Positions 1 through 7,442 of a DNA stretch of 64,000 bases are shown piece after piece. Position numbers and translations under genes: made by a program. The notes under the pieces were generated by a model that did not search any database, had not been told where the DNA came from, and was given only the letters and a program-made list of their open reading frames with translations. The DNA is from Gammaproteobacteria bacterium. Lineage in GTDB: Bacteria > Pseudomonadota > Gammaproteobacteria > Xanthomonadales > SZUA-36. The DNA lies in NCBI GenBank assembly GCA_030431095.1, contig JAUIJU010000005.1, positions 1 through 64,000 of the forward strand, in the 5' to 3' direction. Position 1 is the first letter of the stretch; every line of letters starts with the position of its first letter.

Positions 1-1587
1 GATGATCTCGCCGGGCTCGGCAATGGCCTTCGCCCCGTCATCGTGGATCTCGGTGGTCACCTCGCCGCCCATGCCCTCGATGATGTCACGGAAGGTGTGT
101 TGCATGTGGCGGCACTGGTTGAGTTCGTGCTCGGACCACTTCCAGTGGAACTTGAGCGTGGGAATCCCCCATTCGTCCACCGCGCCGGAAGGGTCGATCT
201 CGCAGTAGCAGTCCTCGTTGGGAATCATCTCGCCACGACCGCCGAAGCCGATCCCGGTGCCGTAGTGGCGCCGTGCCTCTTCCTTGAACCGTTTGCCCCA
301 GGCGCCCCCGGTCTGTCCACCCAGGCCGGCGAAGGTCCAGGCGCCGGGCATGCCGCGTCCGCCGCCGAACTCGATATGGTAGCCGCGGGCGAAATCCAGC
401 TGCCCCTTCGCCTGTTGCTGGTAGCCCCACCAGGGCATGTACAGGTGCATGCCGCTGGCGCCGTCCTGGTTGTGCGGCGGCAGGTTTTCCAGCGCCGGGA
501 TGCGCCCGCTGACCCAGGTGCCCACGGTGTCCATCAGGTACTTGCCGACCAGCCCGCTGCCGTTGCCGATGCCCTCGGGAAACAGGGTAGATCTGGAATT
601 GAGCATCAGGCGCGCGGTTTCGCAGGCGCTGGCGGCCAGCACCACCGCTTTCGCCGAGACGTGTTCGTCCTTGCCGCTGCGCTTGTCGATGTAGTGCACG
701 CCCGTGGCATGGCCTTTCGCGTCGATGGTGACCTCGCGCACCATCGCGTCGGTGCGGATCTCCAGGTTGCCGGTGGCCAGGGCCGGGGGCAGCAGCACCG
801 TCGTGGACTGGAAGTTGGCCTTGATGGAACAGCCCCGGCCGCAGGGCGTGGCCCAGAAACAGGCGGCACGTTCGCGCATGGACTGGCGGAGCACGCGCTG
901 GGCCAGCGCATTGCCGGGAAACAGCTTTTTCGGCCAGCGTTCGTGGTCCTGCTTTTCGGTCAGGATCGCCAGGTGAGAGGGGATCACCGGGATGTCCAGT
1001 TGCTCGTGGCAGACCTTTTGCGTGAGCAGTTCGTGCACGCGTGGCGCCGGTGGCGGCTGCAGCACGCCGGGGGAAGAGTTGGGCGTGTTCTCCAGGCCCT
1101 CGTTGGAACCGAACACGCCGATCAGCGCCTCGGTTTTGTCATACCACGGCGCCATGTCCTCGTACGTCATGGGCCAGTCGAAGCCCAGGCCGTCGCGTGA
1201 AGAGGGCTTGTAGTCGTAGGGCCCCATGCGCAGGGAGATGCGGCCCCAGTGATTGGTGCGCCCGCCCAGCATGCGCGAGCGCCACCACATGAAATTGACG
1301 TCATCGGCGCTGGCGTAGGGCTCGCCCGGCACGGTCCAGCCACCGTCCACGGTGGCGTCGAAAAAACCGAAAGGCTTGTCGGGCGTGGCGATACCGCGCA
1401 GCGGCGCTTCCGAAGGCAGCTGGAACATCGGGGTCTCGGTGACCGGGTCGTAATCACGCCCGGCTTCGAGCATCAGCACCTTCACCCCGTGCACGGCCAG
1501 CACAAAGGCGGTCATGCCACCGGCCGCGCCGGAGCCGACCACGATCACGTCGTAGTCGTCGGCGGTCTTGCTCCCGGGCGTGTTCAA
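1..1587 (-). CDS. GMC-family FAD oxidoreductase, partial (3' end outside window)
   Basis: The reading frame opens with TTG at 1587-1585, overlapping the stop of the DUF1080 gene (TTGA), and runs off the left edge after 529 codons. It is missing from the ORF track because it is unfinished and has no ATG. Near the N-terminus it has the FAD-binding pattern VIVVGSGAAGG, then GGRTNHWG, and mid-protein a cysteine motif CGRGC typical of the glucose/gluconate dehydrogenase branch of GMC enzymes. The C-terminal substrate-binding part with the HxxGxxRMG motif lies outside the window. Known relatives oxidise sugars or glycosides, often at C3, using a periplasmic electron carrier. With the adjoining DUF1080 gene, 3-keto-glycoside formation and cleavage is the likely role. 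The exact substrate is unknown. The longer family start is not excluded. Confidence 0.87.
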   Translation of the reverse strand, partial: MNTPGSKTADDYDVIVVGSGAAGGMTAFVLAVHGVKVLMLEAGRDYDPVTETPMFQLPSEAPLRGIATPDKPFGFFDATVDGGWTVPGEPYASADDVNFMWWRSRMLGGRTNHWGRISLRMGPYDYKPSSRDGLGFDWPMTYEDMAPWYDKTEALIGVFGSNEGLENTPNSSPGVLQPPPAPRVHELLTQKVCHEQLDIPVIPSHLAILTEKQDHERWPKKLFPGNALAQRVLRQSMRERAACFWATPCGRGCSIKANFQSTTVLLPPALATGNLEIRTDAMVREVTIDAKGHATGVHYIDKRSGKDEHVSAKAVVLAASACETARLMLNSRSTLFPEGIGNGSGLVGKYLMDTVGTWVSGRIPALENLPPHNQDGASGMHLYMPWWGYQQQAKGQLDFARGYHIEFGGGRGMPGAWTFAGLGGQTGGAWGKRFKEEARRHYGTGIGFGGRGEMIPNEDCYCEIDPSGAVDEWGIPTLKFHWKWSEHELNQCRHMQHTFRDIIEGMGGEVTTEIHDDGAKAIAEPGEII

Positions 1588-2273
1588 TCCAGCGCCCGGA
1601 TGCGGAGATTGCGGAACCAGACCGGGTCACCGTGATCCTGCAGGCCGATGTGGCCGGCCCGGGAACGGCCGTAGTGTTGCCAGTCCGCGAACTTGGAGCG
1701 TGCGACCGCGGCCAGCCAGTCCTCGGAACCCAGCTGGTACGTGACGATCTGCTGACCGTTCATCCAGTGCTCGACGTGGTCGCCGTGGAGGATGATGCGT
1801 ACGTGGTTCCACTCGCCGGCAGGCTTCACCACGCCGCGCGGCGCGGGGTACAGGGCATAGGCGCTGCCGGCGGAGGTCAGCGGATCCTGCCCGTCAGGGT
1901 GGCGCGCATCGTCCAGCACCTGCATTTCCGGCGCCGCCCAGTAAATGGCGTCGTGGCCCGGCGTGACCAGGTAGAAGATGCCGCTGTTGCCGCCCTCCAG
2001 CACCTTCCATTCCAACTCGAGTTCAAAATTGGTGTAGCTGGCCTGCGTAACGAGGTCGTTGCCGGAAGCGCTGCCGCCTTCGCCCGGAAAATGCAGGGCG
2101 CCGTCTTCGACCCGCCAGCCCACCGGCGCACCGCCGCCGTAGTCGCGCCAGCCGGCCAGGTCGGCGCCGTTGAACAGGGGCGTCCAGTTATCGTCACCGT
2201 CGGCGTTCGAAGGGGCCGCGGCGACGGCCAGGAAGAAGGCCGCCGACAGCCAGTACAGGATGCGCAGGTTCAT
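1584..2273 (-). CDS. Secreted DUF1080 (3-keto-disaccharide hydrolase-like) protein
   Basis: A 229-residue protein with a signal peptide (about residues 1-24, ending SNA) followed by a single DUF1080 concanavalin-like domain that begins LFNGADLAGW at residue 33. It continues with NSGIFYLV and WNHVRIILHG, both typical of the family. DUF1080 proteins are known to act on 3-keto-glycosides made by GMC or Gfo/Idh type dehydrogenases, by hydrolysis or elimination of the glycosidic bond. The gene overlaps the downstream GMC oxidoreductase start by 3 nt, so the two are probably co-translated: oxidation by the GMC enzyme, then cleavage by this protein in the periplasm. The pathway assignment is inference; the family call is firm. 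Confidence 0.9.
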   Translation of the reverse strand: MNLRILYWLSAAFFLAVAAAPSNADGDDNWTPLFNGADLAGWRDYGGGAPVGWRVEDGALHFPGEGGSASGNDLVTQASYTNFELELEWKVLEGGNSGIFYLVTPGHDAIYWAAPEMQVLDDARHPDGQDPLTSAGSAYALYPAPRGVVKPAGEWNHVRIILHGDHVEHWMNGQQIVTYQLGSEDWLAAVARSKFADWQHYGRSRAGHIGLQDHGDPVWFRNLRIRALD

Positions 2274-2408
2274 GGTGGTGGTCGAGCCTCGGTCGTGTGC
2301 GTCGTTGATTTGTTTGCGCCGAGTATAGACCAGTCCCCGCAGCCCTCGGCCTGGATGTCGCGTGGACTATACTGGCGCTCTTTCGCCTGGCCGACACCCG
2401 ACTCCCCG

Positions 2409-3326
2409 ATGCCGACCCGATCATCTACCGCCCGGCCCCTGCGCATCGGTGGCGTGCCCGAACATTTCAATCTGCCCTGGAAGCTGGCGCTGGAGGACGG
2501 CGCCTTCGCGCGTGCCGGCGTTCCCGTTCGATTCGAAGAATACCCGGGCGGAACGGGCGCCATGGCCGAGGCCCTGGGCGAAAAACGCCTGGACGCAGCC
2601 CTGATGCTCACCGAGGGCGCGGTGCTGGACATATTTCGCGGCGCCGAAAACCGGCTGGTCAAGGTGTTCGTGTCTTCCTCCCTGACCTGGGGCATCCACG
2701 TGGCGGCCGACTCGAACATTCGCCGCGTGGCGCAGATTGAAGGGCGCCGCGTGGCCATCAGCCGCCACGGGTCGGGGTCCCACCTGATCGCGGTTGTGGA
2801 TGCGCTGCAGCGAGGTTTCGACGTACAGGGCATGGCTTTCGAGGTCGTCGGAAACCTCGACGGCGCCCGGGCGGCGCTGGCCGGAGGCCGGGCCGAGGTG
2901 TTCCTCTGGGAGCGCCACATGACGCAGCCGCTGGTCGATGCCGGTGAATTCCGGCGGGTCGGTGAGCGCATCGTACCCTGGCCGGCCTTCGTGGTCAGCG
3001 CACGGCGCTCTGTCATCCGCCAGCGGGGCCACGAGCTGCGTACGGCGCTGGACGTGGCCACCGACTGGGCCCGGCGTTTTCGCCGGCGCCGGTCAGCGGT
3101 CCCGGAGTTGTACCGCCGCTACGGCATCGACGCCGTGGATGCGCGGCGCTGGCTGGGCGAGGTTCGCTGGGCCGGCAGCTGGCGGCGGCCGGCGGCGGCG
3201 CTGCGGCGGGTCGTCTCGGCGTTGCAGGCGCAGGGTGCGCTGCGTGATCCCGACGCTCCGGTGCCTGACCCGTGGTGCGAACTGCCGGCCGCCAGCGCGT
3301 CGCGCGGGGCGCAATCGACATCATGA
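2409..3326 (+). CDS. Substrate-binding-protein-like (NMT1/SsuA fold) protein without signal peptide
   Basis: A 305-residue protein resembling periplasmic binding proteins of the nitrate/sulfonate/thiamine-precursor type: a PLRIGGVPEHFNLPW start, a GTGAMAEAL stretch, and a second lobe with EVFLWERHM and FVVSARRSVI. The start ATG at 2409 is chosen because homology begins right after it. The track ORF opens 777 nt earlier, inside the antisense of the DUF1080 gene. There is no hydrophobic leader, so it should be cytoplasmic, and no ABC permease or ATPase lies next to it. It may therefore bind or process a small molecule, not feed a transporter. Its stop overlaps the pta start (ATGA), implying translational coupling with pta. 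The ligand is unknown. Confidence 0.75.
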   Translation: MPTRSSTARPLRIGGVPEHFNLPWKLALEDGAFARAGVPVRFEEYPGGTGAMAEALGEKRLDAALMLTEGAVLDIFRGAENRLVKVFVSSSLTWGIHVAADSNIRRVAQIEGRRVAISRHGSGSHLIAVVDALQRGFDVQGMAFEVVGNLDGARAALAGGRAEVFLWERHMTQPLVDAGEFRRVGERIVPWPAFVVSARRSVIRQRGHELRTALDVATDWARRFRRRRSAVPELYRRYGIDAVDARRWLGEVRWAGSWRRPAAALRRVVSALQAQGALRDPDAPVPDPWCELPAASASRGAQSTS

Positions 3327-5398
3327 CCCGGAACATCTACATCGCCTCTCCCGAGGGCGCCTCCGGCAAGTCCACCATCGCCCTCGGCGTGACGGCGCTG
3401 CTGGCGCGCACCGTCGGACGCGTGGGCATTTTCCGCCCGGTGGCGCGGGTCGCCGACGGATCGGACTACGTGCTGCGTTTGCTGCTTGGCCAGGACGGAA
3501 CGGAACTCGACTACGAGGTCTGCGTGGGCGTGACCTACGAGCAGGTTCATGACGATGCCGAGGCGGCGCTCGCGACCATTGTCAGCCGCTACCACGAGGT
3601 GGCCGACCGCTGTGATGCCGTGGTCATCGTGGGCACGGACTACACGGACGTGTCGGGCGCCGCGGAGTTCGAGTTCAACGGCCGCATCGCCGCCAATCTC
3701 GGCGCGCCCGTCGTGCTGGTGGTGCACGGGCGCGACCGCAGCCCGGCGGACGTCGCTCACGTGGTGGCCCAGACACGTCAGGAATTGCTCCAGCAACACG
3801 CCCGGCCCGCAGCGGTCATCGTCAACCGGTGCATCCGGGGCCAGGAAGACGATGTCGCACGTGCGCTGGAACGCTTCCATTGCCTGGGCGTCCTGCCGGA
3901 GGAGCCGATCCTGTCCGCGCCGGAACTGGGGCAGCTGGCCGAGGCGGTGGACGGCGTGCTGCTCTCCGGCGACGAGGCCCTGCTCGCCCGTGAAACACGG
4001 GCCCTGATCGTGGGCGCCATGACCGTTCCCAACCTGCTCGAGCGCCTGCAGGACGATGCGGTGATCATCACCCCGGGTGACCGGGCCGATGCCCTGCTGG
4101 CGCTGGTGACGGCGCACGTGTCGGAGGGATTTCCCTCGCTCTCGGGCATCGTCCTGACCGGGGGCATCCGGCCCGAGGACGTGGTTTTACGGTTGCTCGA
4201 GGGCCTGGGCACCGCCCTGCCCATCATCCTGGCTCCCTATGGCACCATCGAGACCGCCACGCGCTGCGCAGCCACGCGTGGCCGGCTGACGGGTGACAAC
4301 CAGCTGAAGGTCGACACGGCGCTGAACCTGTTCGAGCGGCACGTCGACACCGAAGCGCTGGCACGCGTCCTCGACGTGGCCCGAACCGACGTGGTGACGC
4401 CGCTGATGTTCGAGTATGACCTGCTCCAACAGGCGCGGGCGGCCGACCGCCACATCGTGCTGCCGGAAGGCAACGACGACCGCATCCTGCGCGCAGCCTC
4501 CACCCTGCTGACCCGTGGCGTGGTGCGCTTGACCCTGCTGGGTGACGAGGCGGCCATCCGCACCCGCGCGGGAGAATTGGGCGTCGATGTGGCCAGCGCC
4601 CAGGTGATTTCCCCCGGCGACCCCAGGTTTGTCGAACCCTTCGCCAAGCGCTACCTGGAACTGCGCCGCCACAAGGGCGTAACCCCCGATGCGGCCCACG
4701 ACGCGGTGCAGGACGTGAGTTGTTTCGGCACGCTGATGGTGCTCGAAGGAATGGCCGATGGCATGGTCTCGGGCGCCGCCCACACCACCGCTCACACCAT
4801 CACGCCGGCCCTGCAGCTGATCCGCACCGCCCCTGGCGTTTCGCTGGTTTCTTCCGTGTTTTTCATGTGCCTGGCCGACCGGGTGCTGGTGTACGGCGAC
4901 TGCGCGATCAATCCCGATCCCACCGCGGAACAACTCGCGGAGATCGCGATATCCTCCGCCGCAACCGCCCGGCAGTTCAGTATCGAGCCGCGGGTCGCGA
5001 TGCTGTCCTGGTCCACCGGGGCCTCGGGACACGGCCAAGACGTGGAAAAGGTCCGCGAGGCCACGCGGCGGGTGCGCGAACGCTGCCCGGAGCTGGTGGT
5101 CGACGGGCCGATGCAGTACGACGCGGCGGTCGACCCGGGCGTCGGCCGCGCCAAGGCGCCCGGATCGGACGTGGCCGGCCACGCCACCGTGTTGGTGTTT
5201 CCCGACCTCAACACGGGCAACAATACCTACAAGGCGGTGCAGCGATCCGCCAACGCGGTCGCCGTCGGGCCGGTACTGCAGGGCCTGCGCCAACCGGTCA
5301 ACGACCTGTCTCGCGGGGCGACAGTAAAGGACATCGTCAACACGGTGGCCATTACGGCCGTCCAGTCGGCCGCCACATCACCGGAGGCGGGTTTATGA
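3323..5398 (+). CDS. pta: Phosphate acetyltransferase (long, DRTGG-containing form)
   Basis: A 691-residue protein, about the length of E. coli Pta (714). It has the three-part layout of the long form. The N-terminal dethiobiotin-synthetase-like domain carries a P-loop at residues 9-17 (SPEGASGKS). A central DRTGG region follows, and a C-terminal PTA_PTB catalytic domain runs from about residue 361 (motifs LPEGNDDRI, DGMVSGAAHTT, FPDLNTGNNTYK). It interconverts acetyl-CoA plus phosphate and acetyl phosphate plus CoA. The start is ATG 3323, overlapping the preceding stop; the track start 51 nt upstream would extend into that gene. No acetate kinase is seen in the window, so acetyl phosphate would be used by an unlinked ackA or by other enzymes. 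Confidence 0.96.
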   Translation: MTRNIYIASPEGASGKSTIALGVTALLARTVGRVGIFRPVARVADGSDYVLRLLLGQDGTELDYEVCVGVTYEQVHDDAEAALATIVSRYHEVADRCDAVVIVGTDYTDVSGAAEFEFNGRIAANLGAPVVLVVHGRDRSPADVAHVVAQTRQELLQQHARPAAVIVNRCIRGQEDDVARALERFHCLGVLPEEPILSAPELGQLAEAVDGVLLSGDEALLARETRALIVGAMTVPNLLERLQDDAVIITPGDRADALLALVTAHVSEGFPSLSGIVLTGGIRPEDVVLRLLEGLGTALPIILAPYGTIETATRCAATRGRLTGDNQLKVDTALNLFERHVDTEALARVLDVARTDVVTPLMFEYDLLQQARAADRHIVLPEGNDDRILRAASTLLTRGVVRLTLLGDEAAIRTRAGELGVDVASAQVISPGDPRFVEPFAKRYLELRRHKGVTPDAAHDAVQDVSCFGTLMVLEGMADGMVSGAAHTTAHTITPALQLIRTAPGVSLVSSVFFMCLADRVLVYGDCAINPDPTAEQLAEIAISSAATARQFSIEPRVAMLSWSTGASGHGQDVEKVREATRRVRERCPELVVDGPMQYDAAVDPGVGRAKAPGSDVAGHATVLVFPDLNTGNNTYKAVQRSANAVAVGPVLQGLRQPVNDLSRGATVKDIVNTVAITAVQSAATSPEAGL

Positions 5399-6354
5399 AA
5401 CACAGGCAAGGGCTGTCCAGCGTCGTTGTGTTTCGCCAGGAGGGCAGGAACCGCCGACTGGGCAACACGCTGAGTTGGATAACCCATGCATATGACTGGT
5501 GCCAGCGTCACGAATTCGGGTTCTGTTTTCCTGCGGCCGGCCGCACCCTGGGACAACTGATCGATGCATCCAGTCCACTGTTCCAGGGGTGCGCGCAGGA
5601 ATTCGGCAAAGGGAATGATGCGCCCGAAACGAGCGGGAATGCGTTGAACCTGGCGCAGCGGGTAATCGACAGCGCGGTCGAGGCCGTGAAAGACGCTTCG
5701 AAGTCCGGCGGCGTCCAGCGCATGGTGTCCGTGTCGCCGGGTGAACTCGGGTTCGTGGGCCAGGAATCGGACCTCACCTGGGACGACCCCGACCTGGCGG
5801 GTTTTGTGCGAAGCCATTCGATCGTCGTCATCGATGAGCCCCTGCAAATACGACGGAAAGCACCCTGTCCGGCGAAAGAGGAACGTGAGTGGCTGTCACC
5901 GGGTCCCGCCGTGACTGCTACCCTTGGCGCCCTGGCGGCGGCGCCTCGTCCGCTGATCGGTGTACACATCCGCCAGACCGACTATCGGCATTGGCGGGGG
6001 GGCGAGCATTTTCGCGACAACGGCTACTACAATGAGCTGGTTGCTGAATTACGCGCGCAGATTGACGGTACCCTGCTGGTGGCCTGTGACGGGGAGTTTG
6101 AATTGTCTTCCGGCAACCGGGGTCCAGACGTCACCCTGACGTCCACCTTGCTGGGAAGCGATGAGGTGATTCGAGACTTCGTCGCGCTCAGCGCATGTGA
6201 TGTATTGGCCGGTCCCATCAGCACTTTTACCCTGCAGTCCAGGCGAATGGCGCGAGTCTGGCATGAACGGACGATTCCCATCGTCCCGATTCGGCCTGGT
6301 GCGTCCCCTGGCCAGACCGCCCGGGATGTACTCGACTCACTGCGAGGAACGTGA
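5395..6354 (+). CDS. Putative fucosyltransferase-like glycosyltransferase
   Basis: A 319-residue cytoplasmic protein starting at ATG 5395, which overlaps the pta stop by 4 nt. The segment IGVHIRQTDYRHW near residue 188 resembles the HxRRxD donor-binding motif of alpha-1,2/1,6-fucosyltransferases and protein O-fucosyltransferases (GT11/GT23/GT65 superfamily). A C-terminal segment LSACDVLAGPISTFTLQ near residue 270 resembles their conserved STFS motif. GDP-fucose or a similar nucleotide sugar is the expected donor. The acceptor cannot be predicted. Overlap with pta is unusual for a glycosyltransferase. The next gene, a methyltransferase-like protein, follows after 3 nt, so the pair may act together on a surface glycan. 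Confidence 0.6.
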   Translation: MKHRQGLSSVVVFRQEGRNRRLGNTLSWITHAYDWCQRHEFGFCFPAAGRTLGQLIDASSPLFQGCAQEFGKGNDAPETSGNALNLAQRVIDSAVEAVKDASKSGGVQRMVSVSPGELGFVGQESDLTWDDPDLAGFVRSHSIVVIDEPLQIRRKAPCPAKEEREWLSPGPAVTATLGALAAAPRPLIGVHIRQTDYRHWRGGEHFRDNGYYNELVAELRAQIDGTLLVACDGEFELSSGNRGPDVTLTSTLLGSDEVIRDFVALSACDVLAGPISTFTLQSRRMARVWHERTIPIVPIRPGASPGQTARDVLDSLRGT

Positions 6355-6357
6355 ACG

Positions 6358-6897
6358 ATGTCAATGAAGTTTGACCTGTCAAACTACCTGAACCCGGTTT
6401 TCCTGGAGACAGGAACCTATCACGGAGGCGGCGTCAGGCAGGCGCTCAAGGCCGGTTTTGAGCGCATCGTCACGATCGAAATTCACGAACCGTACATCGA
6501 GGAAAACACGGCAAGGTTTCAGCAGGAAATCCGTGCCGGTCGGGTTTCGATCATCCAGGGGGACACTGCCGAAGTGCTTGCCGATGCATTGCGGGGTCTC
6601 GAGGGGCCGATTACCTTCTGGCTGGATGCGCATACGCAATACTACGAAGGGGGCGTAGGAAAAAAAAAGTGCCCGGTGGTCGAGGAGCTCGAGCAGATCA
6701 GGGCCTTACGGGCTGGACAGCCGGATACCTTGCTGATCGACGATCTGCGCCTGATCGAGGACCGCAACGTGGGTTGGGCGGTGAACCTGGGAGAGCTGTA
6801 CCGCCTGGTCTGGGAAATACGTCCTGACTATCGCATCACACGTATCGAAGGGCATGTTCCCCACGATGTGCTGGCCTGCGTGCCCGGCCGGGAATGA
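6358..6897 (+). CDS. SAM-dependent methyltransferase-like protein
   Basis: A 179-residue protein that starts 3 nt after the glycosyltransferase stop, with AGGAACG just upstream as a ribosome-binding site. The N-terminus has FLETGTYHGGGV (residues about 15-26), placed like motif I of class I methyltransferases. IVTIEIHEPY follows as the second strand with an acidic end, then IIQGDTAEVL, and TFWLDAHTQYY near residue 87. These features fit a compact Rossmann-fold methyltransferase, or a non-catalytic relative, of the kind found near glycan genes. No substrate can be inferred beyond the link with the preceding glycosyltransferase. Confidence 0.6.
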   Translation: MSMKFDLSNYLNPVFLETGTYHGGGVRQALKAGFERIVTIEIHEPYIEENTARFQQEIRAGRVSIIQGDTAEVLADALRGLEGPITFWLDAHTQYYEGGVGKKKCPVVEELEQIRALRAGQPDTLLIDDLRLIEDRNVGWAVNLGELYRLVWEIRPDYRITRIEGHVPHDVLACVPGRE

Positions 6898-6899
6898 CC

Positions 6900-7248
6900 T
6901 CTCGATTCCGTGGTCGGATGCCGGTCTCCGCGCACTTCACGGTTTCTGTGCGACAGGGCGGAAGCGATGGTGGCGGCTTCGTCGCACTTTTTCTGGCGGG
7001 CGAACAACACCACCAGTTCGTTGAACCCGACCTGTTTCACCTTGTCGCACAACAGCCGGGCGAACTCGTCGTCCCGGATCGACGTGGGATCGGCCTCTCC
7101 AAGCTGAATGACGTTGAAGCAGGAATGCGTGACACTGACTCGGCGCCGAACGGTCCTGTGCGGTGGCCGTTGCGCACAACATGTTCATGGCCAGGACCGC
7201 GCCCGGAAACTCGGCCCGGTGTGAACTCGTTGAACGGTGCCGTTTCAT
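6900..7248 (-). pseudogene. Possible frameshifted gene for a small exported protein
   Basis: This stretch has no intact convincing ORF. On the minus strand an ATG at 7248 preceded by GAGAG opens a leader-like peptide (FPGAVLAMNMLCATATAQD). Near 7140 that frame becomes arginine-rich and low in sense. The neighbouring frame, shifted by one base, takes over with protein-like sequence (CFNVIQLGEADPTS, DEFARLLCDKVKQVGFNELV, KKCDEAATIASAL). Joined across a one-base shift these give about 105 residues of a small Cys-containing secreted protein. The end is unclear because the second frame runs into the 3' end of the neighbouring gene. It could be a decayed gene, a sequencing error, or chance. The rest of the gap up to 7442 shows nothing I can name. 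Confidence 0.3.
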
Positions 7249-7442
7249 CAGATTGATCTCTCGTTTCGGGACCAGTTGATCGGGCCAGAAATTCGTTCTC
7301 CCGGGCCTGGCGGCCCTGGCGGAGAAGCGCCCTTACCGGGTCAAGCGCAACCCTTGGCGCAAACCTTTACGCCGGGCACTTAACCCCGTTCCGCACGCCA
7401 GGCCGTTTTCCTGTCTGAACCCATTCACACAGGACGCTTGCC

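Noticed and set aside
43-1200. Long plus-strand ORF of 385 residues over the GMC gene
   Set aside because: Composition is that of an antisense frame of a high-GC gene, with no domain; the minus-strand GMC motifs are clear.
5395-6897. A full surface-polysaccharide gene cluster
   Set aside because: Only one glycosyltransferase-like and one methyltransferase-like gene are present, with no polymerase, flippase or nucleotide-sugar genes.
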